Origin: Actinomyces slackii
GTDB taxonomy: Bacteria; Actinomycetota; Actinomycetes; Actinomycetales; Actinomycetaceae
Length of the DNA stretch: 64,000 nucleotides
Direction: 5' to 3'
Assembly: GCF_900637295.1 (NCBI RefSeq)
Contig: NZ_LR134363.1
Location: forward strand, 1,550,001 to 1,614,000
The notes under the pieces were generated by a model, which saw nothing but the letters and a program-made list of their open reading frames with translations, ran no database searches and had not been told where the DNA came from. Positions 56,485 to 64,000 of the stretch are shown piece after piece. The position numbers and the translations under genes were made by a program. Numbering within the stretch: the stretch's first letter is position 1; each line of letters begins with the position of its first letter.

Positions 56485-56530
56485 GGGCGGCCTCCAGGCG
56501 GACGAGTTTGAGAGGCCGGACCCGTCGTGA

Positions 56531-56536
56531 TGTGAT
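56531..56536 (+). promoter_or_regulatory. Possible -10 box of a leaderless gene
   Basis: TGTGAT six bases before the ATG at 56543. Weaker than the others because the second base is G. Confidence 0.3.
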
Positions 56537-56542
56537 CGGGCC

Positions 56543-56836
56543 ATGGCACGCCGCAGCTCCAAGCGCCCCTACGGGCGGGACCATGTGCCCCTGAACATGG
56601 ATCGCCTGGCTTCCGTGCCGCGCACCCAGCGCGGGCCAGGGGGCGCTGACTTCACAGTGCGCCATCTGCGCGGCAGCGATAAGCCCTACACCTGCCCCGG
56701 CTGCCATCGGATCATCCCCGCCGGGACGCCGCATGTGGTGGCCTGGTCCAATGAGTCGCTCTTCGGGGCCGACCGCGGCCTGGAGGAGCGCCGGCACTGG
56801 CACACCTCCTGCTGGGAGCGGGGCCTGTGGCGCTAG
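56543..56836 (+). CDS. Small conserved zinc-ribbon-like protein
   Basis: 97 residues, basic. The centre reads YTCPGCHRIIPAGTPHVVAW and later HWHTSCW, giving CxxC, histidines and a third cysteine that could bind zinc. Similar short proteins (annotated as ATP/GTP-binding or hypothetical) are widespread in actinobacteria next to the ABC or DivIVA region. Function unknown. No Shine-Dalgarno. Confidence 0.75.
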   Translation: MARRSSKRPYGRDHVPLNMDRLASVPRTQRGPGGADFTVRHLRGSDKPYTCPGCHRIIPAGTPHVVAWSNESLFGADRGLEERRHWHTSCWERGLWR

Positions 56837-56855
56837 GCGCCCGGGTCACCGGTTT

Positions 56856-57311
56856 CTAGACCAGGGGCTCGGGGCTGCGCTCCTCCCAGCCCGGCAGGAG
56901 GCGGTCCAGGGCGAAGCGCAGGGGGACGATGTCGCCGTCGCGCCCGCCCTCGCCGATGGTCATCGGCACCGGCTCGGGCGCCGGATGGGCCCCGGCCAGG
57001 CGCTGGCGCAGGCTCAGCGGCATGGACAGGACGTAGAAGCGCCCCTCGGTGTCGATGGCCACGGTCTGATCGGCGCGCAGGTACCAGCCCAGGAGGCCCG
57101 TGCGCGCGCTGCCCCCGCCATAGCCCTGCACCCGCAGCGGCACCGGGGCCAGCCCCTCGTGACGGGCAACGGCCAGGAAGAGGGAGACGATGCGCTGAGC
57201 CCTGGCATGCTCGGCGCCCTGGCGCTCGCGCAGCATGCGCGCCCGCTCAGCGGCCGCATCCCGGCGCCGTCGCGCCCAATTCTCCGGCTGGGCCTGATCC
57301 TGGGTGCTCAT
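56856..57311 (-). CDS. Conserved hypothetical protein
   Basis: 151 residues, soluble. A charged N-terminal helix (ENWARRRRDAAAERARMLRERQ) is followed by an alpha/beta region with LGWYLRADQTVAIDTEGRFYVLSMPLSLRQRL. I do not recognise a named family. The start at 57311 is chosen because TACAGT lies six bases upstream (leaderless pattern); upstream frame is not protein-like. Converges on the zinc-ribbon-like gene. Confidence 0.7.
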   Translation of the reverse strand: MSTQDQAQPENWARRRRDAAAERARMLRERQGAEHARAQRIVSLFLAVARHEGLAPVPLRVQGYGGGSARTGLLGWYLRADQTVAIDTEGRFYVLSMPLSLRQRLAGAHPAPEPVPMTIGEGGRDGDIVPLRFALDRLLPGWEERSPEPLV

Positions 57312-57317
57312 GAGCCT

Positions 57318-57323
57318 ACTGTA
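57318..57323 (-). promoter_or_regulatory. -10 box of a leaderless gene (hypothetical)
   Basis: TACAGT on the minus strand, six bases before the ATG at 57311. Confidence 0.5.
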
Positions 57324-57363
57324 GAGCGAGCCGCCGATTCCCGTGGCGGCCGGGCACGGGACG

Positions 57364-57407
57364 ACGACGGCGCCCGGCATCCTGGGGAAGGTGCTGGGCG
57401 CCGTCGT
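57364..57407 (-). terminator. Terminator of the DivIVA-like gene
   Basis: 12-bp perfect stem ACGACGGCGCCC (57364-57375) with 57396-57407 and a 20-base loop that can fold further, located 49 bases after the DivIVA-like stop. Confidence 0.6.
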
Positions 57408-57455
57408 GCGGGCGCAGGAAGCGCGGGTCGAGCCGGACTGGTGGGCCGGGCTGGC

Positions 57456-58937
57456 TCAGCGGCGCGACCTGCCCTGGCGGGCGCGGGGCGGGCGCGGGGC
57501 GGGGACGGCCTCGATGGCCTCAGTGGGGTCGGTCGGCTCGGGGGAGGACGGCGAGGGCGGCGGAGGCGCCGGGGCACTCGTGGCATCGGTCGACTCCGGG
57601 CTCTGCGCCACGCTGTCCTCGGACTCGGCGGTCTCCTCAACGGCAGGGCTCAGGGAGGCCAGAGGCTGAAGAACCGGGGCCTGGGGAAGCACGCCTCCCA
57701 GCACTCCGCGCATCTCAGCCAGGTAGCTGGACACCGAGTCGCGCTGGCGCTCGAGCTCCTCGAGCTGGCGAGTGGCCACGGCGGCCGCCACATCGGCGTC
57801 AGCGCGCGCATCGGACACGATCTGCTCGGCCTCGACACGCGCCTGGGCCAGGGTCTCCTCCGCCTGGGCGAGGGCCTGCTCCTGGCGGTCGCGGGTCTCC
57901 TTGTCCGTGCGTGCGCGCACCTCCTCCGCCCGGGCCAGGGCGTCCTGAAGGCGGGCCTCGGCCTCCTCGGCCTGGATCTGCGCCTGAGCCTGCATCTCCT
58001 GGATGCGCTCCTTGGTGGCGGCGTGAGCGTCGGAGTCCTCCTGGGCCGCGGCCTCATGGGCGGCCGCGATCTCCAGTGTGGCCTGCTGGCGCAGCTCGGT
58101 GGCCTCGGCACGAGCGGCGGCGGCCTCGTCGGCGGCCGAGCGGCGCAGGGCCTCGGACTCGGTGCGCGCCGAGGTCAGGATCTCCTCGGCCTCCCGGCGG
58201 GCCTTGCCCAGGGTGAGCTCGGCCTCCTGCTTGGCGTCGGAGATGATCTCCTCGGCGGTGGCGGCCGAGGAGCTGCGCAGCTCGTCGGCCTCGGCGATCG
58301 CGGCATCCCGGTTCGCGGTGGCGTCCCGCTCCGAGGAGATGGCGATCTCGGCCGCCTGCTTGCGGGCCTGGGAGAGCACCAGGGCGGACTCGCGCTCGGC
58401 TGTGGCGTGCATCTCGGTGACAGCCGCCTGGGAGTCGGCGGAGATCTGAGCCGCCTTGCGCTCTGCGGAGGCCACGAGCTCCTGCGCCCGGGCCTCGGCA
58501 TTGGCCAGTGTGGTGGAGGCCTCGGACTCCGAGCGGGAGCGCAGCTCTCCGGCCTCACGGCGCGCCTCTGCCAGAAGGGTGGCCGCCTCCGAGGCGCTGC
58601 GCTCGGAGAGGTTCTTGGCGTTGGTGCGGGTGCGGGTCAGCAGCGCATCGGCTTCCGCATTGGCCTTGGACAGCACTGAGGCGCTCTGCTCCTCGGCGCT
58701 GCGCAGCAGCTGCTCGATGCGTGAGCCCAGGCCCGCGTAGGTGGGCTTGTCCGCCTCGCGCAATCGGCGCTGGGCGTCGGCCAACTCACCGGCGAGCGTC
58801 ATTGCGCGCTGGTCCAGGCTGGCGACCTCGCGGCGGGCGTCAGCCAGTTGTCGGTTCAGGGTCTCGAGTCGCTGATCGACCTGCGCGCGGTCGTAGCCGC
58901 GCATCGTGATCGCGAACTCGCTGAAGTCCTCGGGCAC
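57456..58937 (-). CDS. DivIVA-like coiled-coil protein
   Basis: 493 residues. The N-terminus (FSEFAITMRGYDRAQVDQRLETL, from about residue 4) resembles the DivIVA/Wag31 lipid-binding domain. A very long coiled coil of Ala/Glu/Arg-rich heptads (about 25-410) and a Pro/Ser/Thr-rich tail follow. This is like FilP/Scy/Wag31-family cytoskeletal proteins of polar growth. I use the GTG at 58937, which has AGGAGGAG six bases upstream; it removes a 13-residue non-conserved start. Divergent from the repeat-tail membrane protein. Role in polarity or division is inferred. Confidence 0.82.
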   Translation of the reverse strand: MPEDFSEFAITMRGYDRAQVDQRLETLNRQLADARREVASLDQRAMTLAGELADAQRRLREADKPTYAGLGSRIEQLLRSAEEQSASVLSKANAEADALLTRTRTNAKNLSERSASEAATLLAEARREAGELRSRSESEASTTLANAEARAQELVASAERKAAQISADSQAAVTEMHATAERESALVLSQARKQAAEIAISSERDATANRDAAIAEADELRSSSAATAEEIISDAKQEAELTLGKARREAEEILTSARTESEALRRSAADEAAAARAEATELRQQATLEIAAAHEAAAQEDSDAHAATKERIQEMQAQAQIQAEEAEARLQDALARAEEVRARTDKETRDRQEQALAQAEETLAQARVEAEQIVSDARADADVAAAVATRQLEELERQRDSVSSYLAEMRGVLGGVLPQAPVLQPLASLSPAVEETAESEDSVAQSPESTDATSAPAPPPPSPSSPEPTDPTEAIEAVPAPRPPRARQGRSRR

Positions 58938-59325
58938 GTTGTTCTCCTCCTGCTGGGCGGTCAGGGTCACCGCCACCTGGCCAAGCGTAGCGATCCCTGG
59001 GCCCCCAGCGCACCGGCCTCAGTCCCGGACCTGCACTCCGATGGCGTGACCGGTGACACATTGTGCGCGTTGGGAGCGGCGGAAGGTCACGATGGGATGC
59101 GATTGCTCGGAAATGCCCCGACGGTTCCGGGTCGGTTGCTGGACGGAGGCGTACAGGCGGGGCACGGAGTACTTCGCTGAGCGCGTGTCCCTGTGTGATA
59201 TTGCCCTGTGTCGCCGGTTGACCGGTCCATCTCATGCGATTCTGGTTGCTCGGCCGCGCCTCGGCGCGCTGAGCGCGACCCCGCGCGGGTCGGCGTACAT
59301 GTCCGCGAACATAGGAGACCACGTC
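58938..59325. other. Divergent region with a shared motif
   Basis: 388 bases. At 59052-59073 it carries a GGTGACACATTGT... motif that recurs at 62812-62834 before the thioredoxin-fold gene. Otherwise only the start regions of the two genes are seen; GGTTGACC near 59217 could be a -35 box for the plus-strand gene. Confidence 0.4.
59052..59073 (+). promoter_or_regulatory. Shared motif, copy 1
   Basis: GGTGACACA-T-TGT, then GCGTTG and AGCGGC, in the same order as in copy 2 (62812-62834). Contains the palindrome CACA-T-TGTG. Confidence 0.45.
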
Positions 59326-61656
59326 GTGAAACGACGTATCTTGAGCGCGATCGTGACCGTCCTGGGACTGGTCGTCATCGCCCTGGCCGTCTGCTCCGCC
59401 ACCATCTGGAAGCCCTCCTCGACGGTCGAGGCGACTCTTGCGCAGAATCCAACCCAGCCCTACGTGGTGACCGCTCCCGGAGTCCTGGGGACCATCGGCT
59501 CCGATGTCACCGTCACCGCCACGGCCGCCGATGGAGCCGATGTGCGCGTCGTCGTGGCGAGCGATGCCGATGTTCAGGCCTGGCTCGCCACCGACCCCTA
59601 CATCTCGGTCACCGGCCTGTCCGCAGACTCCACCTCCCTCCAGGCCGAGGAGGTCACGGAGGCCTGCGGCGCGCCCGCACAGGGAGGGCAGACGCCGAGT
59701 GCTGGGGCCACCGCGGGGGAGTGCACGCCCCGGGAGGCCTCCGGTGAGAACCCCGCCTCCGCCTCCGACCTGTGGGAGGACCAGCACACCGGCAAGGGCA
59801 CGGTGACCTTCGAGCAGTCCGCCTCAGATCCTCAGACGGTGATCATGGCCGTCACCGACGGCAAGGCGGCGGCGCCGAGCATCACGCTGAGCTGGGAGCG
59901 CACCGTCTCCACGCCGTGGTACTTCTACGCCGGACTTGTGCTGGGCGGCGTCCTGTTCCTCGTGGGCGTCTTCCTGTTCCTCATCGACATCCAGATGCGC
60001 AATGCCGATGCCCAGCGCCGCTCGCGTGCCGCCGAGCGCGCCGCGCGAGTCGCCGCGGCCGACGGCGTGTCCACCGCGTCCATCCCGCAGCTCGATGACC
60101 CTGACCGCCCGCTGACCCGCCGTGAGAAGCGGGACAAGGAGCGTGCCGAGTCCGAGGGCGAGGAGTGGACCGATCCGCGCACCGGGCGTGTCTACCGCGA
60201 CGGCGTCGAGGTTCCTGAGGTGCCTCAGGGACCGCAGGCCGCCCAGGGAATCGCCGCCGCGGGCGCCTGGGCGGGAGCCCAGGCGGAGGAGGCTCAGGGG
60301 CACGCCGCCCTGGGCGCGGACCAGGCCGTGCAGGCCGCAGGTGACGCTGCAGGCGGCGCTGCGCAGGCCGCTGGCGGCTTCGGCGGTGCGCACGAGGCCG
60401 CCACCATGGCTCACCAGGGAGTGGCCGGCATGAGGAGTCCTGCCTCCTTCGCGGCAGGCTCCATGGAGAGCGAGACCGCCGAGGTTCCCCCGGTGATCGA
60501 CGACCCCGCCCCGGCGGAGCAGGACCACTCCCGTTTCGCCCCGTCATGGCAACAGGGATCAGGTCAGGGTGAGGGCCTGGCCCCCGAGGGTCAGACGGGT
60601 GCCTTCTCACTTCCCGGCCAGCACGAGCAGGCCTCCCTGCAGACGCCCTACTCCATGCCCGAGCAGGCCCCTGGAGCGACCGAGGCCTGGGGCCAGGGTC
60701 AGCAGGCTCAGCAGGCCTGGGGTCAGGCCCCGGCCGCCGGTGCGACCGATGCTTGGGATCAGGGTCAGCAGGCTGCTCAGCAGTCCTGGGGCCAGGACCC
60801 AGCCACTGCTGCGACCGGCACGTGGGACCAGCCCCAGCAGGCCTGGGGCCAGGAGCCGGCCACGGCTGCGACCGACGCCTGGGGCCAGGACCAGCAGGCT
60901 TGGGAGCAGGACCCGACCGCCGCAGCGACGGGCACGTGGGACCAGCCCCAGCAGGCTCAGCAGTCCTGGGGTCAGGAGCCGGCCGCCGGTGCAGCCGAGG
61001 CTTGGGATCAGGGTCAGCAGATGGGCCAGGACCCAGCCACTGCCGCGACCGGCACCTGGGGCCAGGGCCAGCAGGCTTGGGAGCAGGACCCGACCGCCGC
61101 AGCGACGGGCACGTGGGACCAGCCCCAGCAGGCTCAGCAGTCCTGGGGTCAGGAGCCGGCCGCCGGTGCGACTGACGTCTGGGATCAGGGGCAGCAGGCT
61201 GCTCAGCAGTCCTGGGGTCAGGAGCCGGCCGCCGGCGCGACCGATGCCTGGGATCAGGGCCAGCAGGCCTGGGGCCAGGACCCGACCGCCGCAGCGACGG
61301 GCACGTGGGACCAGCCCCAGCAGGCTTGGGATCAGGGCCAGCAGACTTGGGGCCAGGACCACGCGGCCTTCGGCCAGGATCAGGCTGCCGTGCCCACCGG
61401 GCACGACCCGCAGTGGCCTGCCCCGCAGGTCCAGGACACCCACGGGGCCTTCGCCGTGCCGCAGGCTCCTGCCACCCCCGAGCCGCTCGCACCTGCGGGC
61501 CCGGCACCGGTGGCCCAGGGCACCCCGGCTGCAGGATTCCCGGCCACGGCCCCCGGCGCCGCTCTGGAGGACTACACGGTCTCCGCCGAGGAGATCAACG
61601 CCGCCAACGCAGTCCCCGTCTCACAGGACCCGATGCATGAGGAGCACGCACGATGA
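59326..61656 (+). CDS. Two-span membrane protein with W/Q-rich repeat tail
   Basis: About 776 residues. Span 1 is at residues 4-24, an extracytoplasmic domain of about 170 residues follows (with one cysteine pair C-G-A-P...C-T-P), and span 2 is at about 197-222. The rest is cytoplasmic: a basic region (RREKRDKERAESEGEEW, TDPRTGRVYRDG) and then, at residues about 450-686, 13 or so imperfect repeats built on AWGQ/WDQ, QQ, and D/E-P-A/T-A-A-T. I use the GTG at 59326 with AGGAG eight bases upstream, not the ATG at 59299. Coupled by ATGA overlap to the lipoprotein gene. Family not recognised; envelope function inferred. Confidence 0.8.
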   Translation: MKRRILSAIVTVLGLVVIALAVCSATIWKPSSTVEATLAQNPTQPYVVTAPGVLGTIGSDVTVTATAADGADVRVVVASDADVQAWLATDPYISVTGLSADSTSLQAEEVTEACGAPAQGGQTPSAGATAGECTPREASGENPASASDLWEDQHTGKGTVTFEQSASDPQTVIMAVTDGKAAAPSITLSWERTVSTPWYFYAGLVLGGVLFLVGVFLFLIDIQMRNADAQRRSRAAERAARVAAADGVSTASIPQLDDPDRPLTRREKRDKERAESEGEEWTDPRTGRVYRDGVEVPEVPQGPQAAQGIAAAGAWAGAQAEEAQGHAALGADQAVQAAGDAAGGAAQAAGGFGGAHEAATMAHQGVAGMRSPASFAAGSMESETAEVPPVIDDPAPAEQDHSRFAPSWQQGSGQGEGLAPEGQTGAFSLPGQHEQASLQTPYSMPEQAPGATEAWGQGQQAQQAWGQAPAAGATDAWDQGQQAAQQSWGQDPATAATGTWDQPQQAWGQEPATAATDAWGQDQQAWEQDPTAAATGTWDQPQQAQQSWGQEPAAGAAEAWDQGQQMGQDPATAATGTWGQGQQAWEQDPTAAATGTWDQPQQAQQSWGQEPAAGATDVWDQGQQAAQQSWGQEPAAGATDAWDQGQQAWGQDPTAAATGTWDQPQQAWDQGQQTWGQDHAAFGQDQAAVPTGHDPQWPAPQVQDTHGAFAVPQAPATPEPLAPAGPAPVAQGTPAAGFPATAPGAALEDYTVSAEEINAANAVPVSQDPMHEEHAR
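60676..61383 (+). repeat. Coding tandem repeats (W/Q-rich)
   Basis: Imperfect repeats of 16-30 codons with the core TGGGGCCAG/TGGGATCAG and CAGCAG. A block of about 95 bases at 60895-60990 recurs identically at 61072-61167, an offset of 177 bases (59 codons), showing recent duplication. In frame throughout. Confidence 0.85.
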
Positions 61657-62687
61657 CCAGTCGCAGAGCCTTCCTGGCCGGAGGCACCGCCTCGGCCCTC
61701 GCCATGACCCTGGCCGCCTGCTCTCAGGAGAAGGCCCCCACGACCCCCACGGTCACGGAGTCCGCCGCTCCCCAGTCCGCCCTGACTCCCGAGAAGCTCG
61801 CGGAGGTCCTCAAGCGGATCAAGACCGGCATGGACGCGGCTGATGCTAAGAAGGACCCCGAGCTCCTCAAGGGCTTCCTGGAGAACCCCGCGGCGCGCTT
61901 CCGCCAGGCTGAGTACGCCCTGGCCACGGCCACCAAGGAGGACTCCCACATCCAGGTGCTGCCCGCCACCACCAGTCAGACCAGCTCGGCCGGCGTGACC
62001 CTGGACTTCCCCCGAGTGGCGATCAATGTCACCGAGGAGCCCTCTGAGAACGTCGCCCCCTTCCTCATGACCATGCGCCAGAACACGGCGCGCGACAACT
62101 TCCAGCTGTGGGCATGGGTCCAGCTCTTCCCCGGCGCGGAGGTTCCTCCGATCGACAACCTGCTCCAGGGCTCCAAGCAGGTCGTCGCCGACACCGAGGG
62201 TCTGGTGGCCACCCCCCAGGCGGTCCTGGAGTCCTACATCGACGCCCTGAACAATCCTGATGGCGAGAACGGCAAGGCCTTCGCCGACGACCAGCTGCGC
62301 CAGCAGGTGGCGGCTCAGCGAGGCGTGGACTTCGGCGGGCTGGGAGAGGTCAAGGTGACGGCCGCGGCCGGCAGCGACGGTCTGCTCGGCCTGCATGTCG
62401 CCGACGGCGGAGCCATCGCCGTGACCACCCTGACCTACACGGTCGTCTTCAAGCGGACCGTCGATGGGGCGACCCTCAACGTCCACAGCGATATCGGCGC
62501 CCTGCTGGGGGAGAACACGGCTGTTGTGGGCACCGTCACCGCCACCTACGAGGCCATGGTCGCCTTCTTCATCCCAGTCCAGGGCGGGGACGGCAAGGCC
62601 GTCGCCCTCGGCGCGGACACGGTCCTGGCCAAGGTCGAGCGCGACGACAACCAGACGCCCGCGCCCACAGCCACACCGACCGGCTGA
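61653..62687 (+). CDS. Tat-exported lipoprotein, unknown function
   Basis: 344 residues. The N-terminus has TSRRAFLAGG (twin-arginine type), a hydrophobic stretch and lipobox LAAC at residue about 23, then a low-complexity Thr/Pro linker and a soluble domain with no motif I recognise. The ATG overlaps the stop of the membrane protein, and a terminator-like hairpin follows, so the two form an operon. It probably sits on the outer face next to the extracytoplasmic domain of its partner. Confidence 0.82.
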   Translation: MTSRRAFLAGGTASALAMTLAACSQEKAPTTPTVTESAAPQSALTPEKLAEVLKRIKTGMDAADAKKDPELLKGFLENPAARFRQAEYALATATKEDSHIQVLPATTSQTSSAGVTLDFPRVAINVTEEPSENVAPFLMTMRQNTARDNFQLWAWVQLFPGAEVPPIDNLLQGSKQVVADTEGLVATPQAVLESYIDALNNPDGENGKAFADDQLRQQVAAQRGVDFGGLGEVKVTAAAGSDGLLGLHVADGGAIAVTTLTYTVVFKRTVDGATLNVHSDIGALLGENTAVVGTVTATYEAMVAFFIPVQGGDGKAVALGADTVLAKVERDDNQTPAPTATPTG

Positions 62688-62712
62688 GCGGCCAGCGCCC
62701 AGCGGACCCCGT

Positions 62713-62751
62713 GTGAGCCGCCCTGTCCCCAGTGGGGATCGGGCGGCTCAC
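62713..62751 (+). terminator. Terminator of the membrane protein/lipoprotein operon
   Basis: GTGAGCCGCCC (62713-62723) pairs perfectly with 62741-62751, with an inner CCCC/GGGG stem. Confidence 0.75.
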
Positions 62752-62811
62752 TGCGTCGCACTTGGCCCGTAGCGGAGTCGAGCCGGTCAGCGGCATAGCC
62801 CTTGGGGGTGT

Positions 62812-62834
62812 GGTGACACAATGTCCCGCGTTGA
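62812..62834 (+). promoter_or_regulatory. Shared motif, copy 2
   Basis: GGTGACACA-A-TGT, then GCGTTG and AGCGGC, 55 bases before the ATG of the thioredoxin-fold gene. Contains the palindrome GACA-CAA-TGTC. Confidence 0.45.
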
Positions 62835-62888
62835 TCAGCGGCCCAGTGCCGCGCCGTCGAGCGGGCATGGCCCGAGGAAGGCAAACCC

Positions 62889-63851
62889 ATGAGCATGTTC
62901 GGAGCCGTTGACCTGTCCAGCCTCGCCCCCAAGACCGGGCCGGCAGGAGCCGGCGGCCCGGGGGCCGCGACCGGTGCGCCGGCGCCCGCCCGTCCGGCAG
63001 CGGCTGGCGCCCAGGCCTCAGGAGGCCTGCCCGCTCCGCTCATCGTCGATGTCGATGCCACCACCCTGCGCGACGTCGCCGAGATCAGCACCCAGGTCCC
63101 CGTCCTGGTGGTCCTCCACTCCACGCGCAGCCAGGCCGCCACCGAGCTCGTCGAGCTCCTGGGCCGCCTGGTCGGCGAGTACTCCGGGCGCTTCCAACTG
63201 GCCCGGGTCGACGTCGATACCGCCCCCGAGGTCGCCCAGGCCCTCCAGGCCCAGGCCATCCCCGCCGTCATGGCACTCCTGGCCGGCCAGCCGGTGCCGA
63301 TCTTCCAGGGCTCCGCAGCCGAGGAGCAGGTGCGCTCCGTTCTGGACCAGCTCCTGGAGCTGGCCGCCTCCAACGGCATCACCGGCACCATCGCCGTCGA
63401 GGGCCAGGCCGCTCCTGGCGAGCCGGCCGAGCCCGAGGAGACCGAGGTCGAGCGCGCCGCCCGCGAGGCCATCGAGGCCGGCGACTTCACCGCCGCCGAG
63501 GAGGTCTACACCCGGGCCATCAACCAGAGCCCGGGCGACGACACCCTCAAGGCCGCCCGCAATCAGGTCCGCCTCCTGGCCCGCCTGGATGGCCAGGACC
63601 CCACCGCGCTCCTGGCCGCGGCGGACGCCGCGCCCCAGGACCTCGACGCGGCCCTGGCCGGCGCCGACGCCGCCTTGGCGCTGGGGGACCTCGACGCGGC
63701 CCTGGGCCGGGCCCTGGAGGCCGTGCGCAGCCACACCGGCGAGGAGCGCGAGACCGCGCGGCTGCGCGTCCTGGAGCTCTTCGACGTCATCGGCGCAGAC
63801 GCCCCCGAGGTCGGCCGGGCCCGCCGCCAGCTGGCCAGCATCCTCTACTGA
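62889..63851 (+). CDS. Thioredoxin-fold/TPR protein (CnoX-like)
   Basis: 320 residues: an Ala/Pro/Gly-rich N-terminal 45 residues, a thioredoxin-like domain (about 50-165), and TPR-like helices (about 185-320; EAIEAGDFTAAEEVYTRAINQSPGD). This is the architecture of CnoX/YbbN, a chaperone-linked protein. The active-site CxxC is replaced by STRS (LHSTRSQAA), so no redox activity is expected, which is common in CnoX. The ATG follows GAGGAAGG. Followed by a strong hairpin. Confidence 0.87.
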   Translation: MSMFGAVDLSSLAPKTGPAGAGGPGAATGAPAPARPAAAGAQASGGLPAPLIVDVDATTLRDVAEISTQVPVLVVLHSTRSQAATELVELLGRLVGEYSGRFQLARVDVDTAPEVAQALQAQAIPAVMALLAGQPVPIFQGSAAEEQVRSVLDQLLELAASNGITGTIAVEGQAAPGEPAEPEETEVERAAREAIEAGDFTAAEEVYTRAINQSPGDDTLKAARNQVRLLARLDGQDPTALLAAADAAPQDLDAALAGADAALALGDLDAALGRALEAVRSHTGEERETARLRVLELFDVIGADAPEVGRARRQLASILY

Positions 63852-63887
63852 CCTCTACTGAACTCTGCTAACCCCTTCTGACAGGGC

Positions 63888-63925
63888 GCGAGGCCGGTTG
63901 CCGCAGTGACGGCAACCGGCCTCGC
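63888..63925. terminator. Hairpin between converging genes at right end
   Basis: 16-bp perfect stem (63888-63903 with 63910-63925), loop CAGTGA, between the CnoX-like gene and the minus-strand frame at the edge. Confidence 0.75.
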
Positions 63926-63957
63926 GGGGCTTAGCCCGATCGATCCCGTGGAGGGGA

Positions 63958-64000
63958 TCAGTCGATGGGGGTGGCCTCGATCTTCCAGACCTCACGGGCG
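63958..64000 (-). CDS. Possible C-terminus of an unidentified gene (cut by window edge)
   Basis: On the minus strand the last 13 codons before a TGA at 63958-63960 read A-R-E-V-W-K-I-E-A-T-P-I-D. The frame is open to the edge and the stop follows a terminator-like hairpin, as expected for a real gene end. Too short to identify. Confidence 0.4.
   Translation of the reverse strand, partial: AREVWKIEATPID

Noticed and set aside
60676-61383. Repeats as a CRISPR array
   Set aside because: The units are imperfect, in frame, vary in length and translate to a W/Q-rich protein; no constant repeat with unique spacers and no cas genes.

Overview
The window is 64 kb of very GC-rich DNA from an actinobacterium, most likely an Actinomyces or close relative. 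This is inferred from gene content and order (sucC-sucD-perM-purN-purH-DUF3017, DivIVA-like coiled coil, PadR, ROK and LacI regulators), frequent GTG starts and many apparently leaderless genes. It is ordinary chromosome with accessory insertions. I see no rRNA, tRNA or CRISPR array.

Layout. 1-3.1 kb: a ThrE-type amino acid exporter (cut by the left edge) converges on an AspT/YidE-type transporter. 3.4-6.9 kb: the ilvBNC operon for branched-chain amino acids, closed by a strong hairpin. 7-9.8 kb: pcrA/uvrD helicase with a long N-terminal extension. 10-26.3 kb: a carbohydrate island with a domain-swapped GH3, a sugar O-acetyltransferase, a secreted GH84 hexosaminidase, a DHA2 drug exporter, a GH31 glucosidase, a ROK regulator divergent from a sugar ABC transporter, and a GH13 alpha-glucosidase. 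26.4-30.5 kb: an accessory stretch with an AAA ATPase plus PIN-like nuclease pair of unusual base composition, a PadR regulator with a CPBP membrane protease, and a nitroreductase. 30.5-35.6 kb: a LacI-controlled sugar/inositol-type catabolic locus in which the dehydrogenase gene carries an in-frame amber codon. 35.5-44.9 kb: central metabolism (tandem-domain phosphofructokinase, succinyl-CoA synthetase, perM, purN, purH behind a ZTP riboswitch). 45.1-47.8 kb: a dicarboxylate/cystine-type symporter gene split by an IS3-family element whose exact ends and 3-bp target duplication can be read. 48-51.7 kb: a heterodimeric ABC exporter. 52-53 kb: malate dehydrogenase. 53.2-56.5 kb: a second sugar ABC operon. 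56.5-64 kb: small conserved proteins, a DivIVA-like coiled coil, a two-membrane-span protein with a tryptophan/glutamine repeat tail, a Tat-type lipoprotein and a thioredoxin-fold/TPR protein.

How it fits together. The ABC importers, GH31, GH13, GH3 and GH84 enzymes form a glycan-scavenging system typical of a host mucosal or oral resident, with local ROK and LacI control at recognisable operators. Phosphofructokinase, SucCD and Mdh connect to central carbon flow. Several genes share one start architecture: a TAnnnT box six bases before the start codon with no Shine-Dalgarno sequence. The most unusual items are the AAA+PIN pair, a 76-bp perfect palindrome between convergent genes, a second large inverted repeat after pcrA, the eukaryote-like tandem phosphofructokinase and the repeat-tailed membrane protein. 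Family assignments rest on motifs read by eye; no database search was possible.
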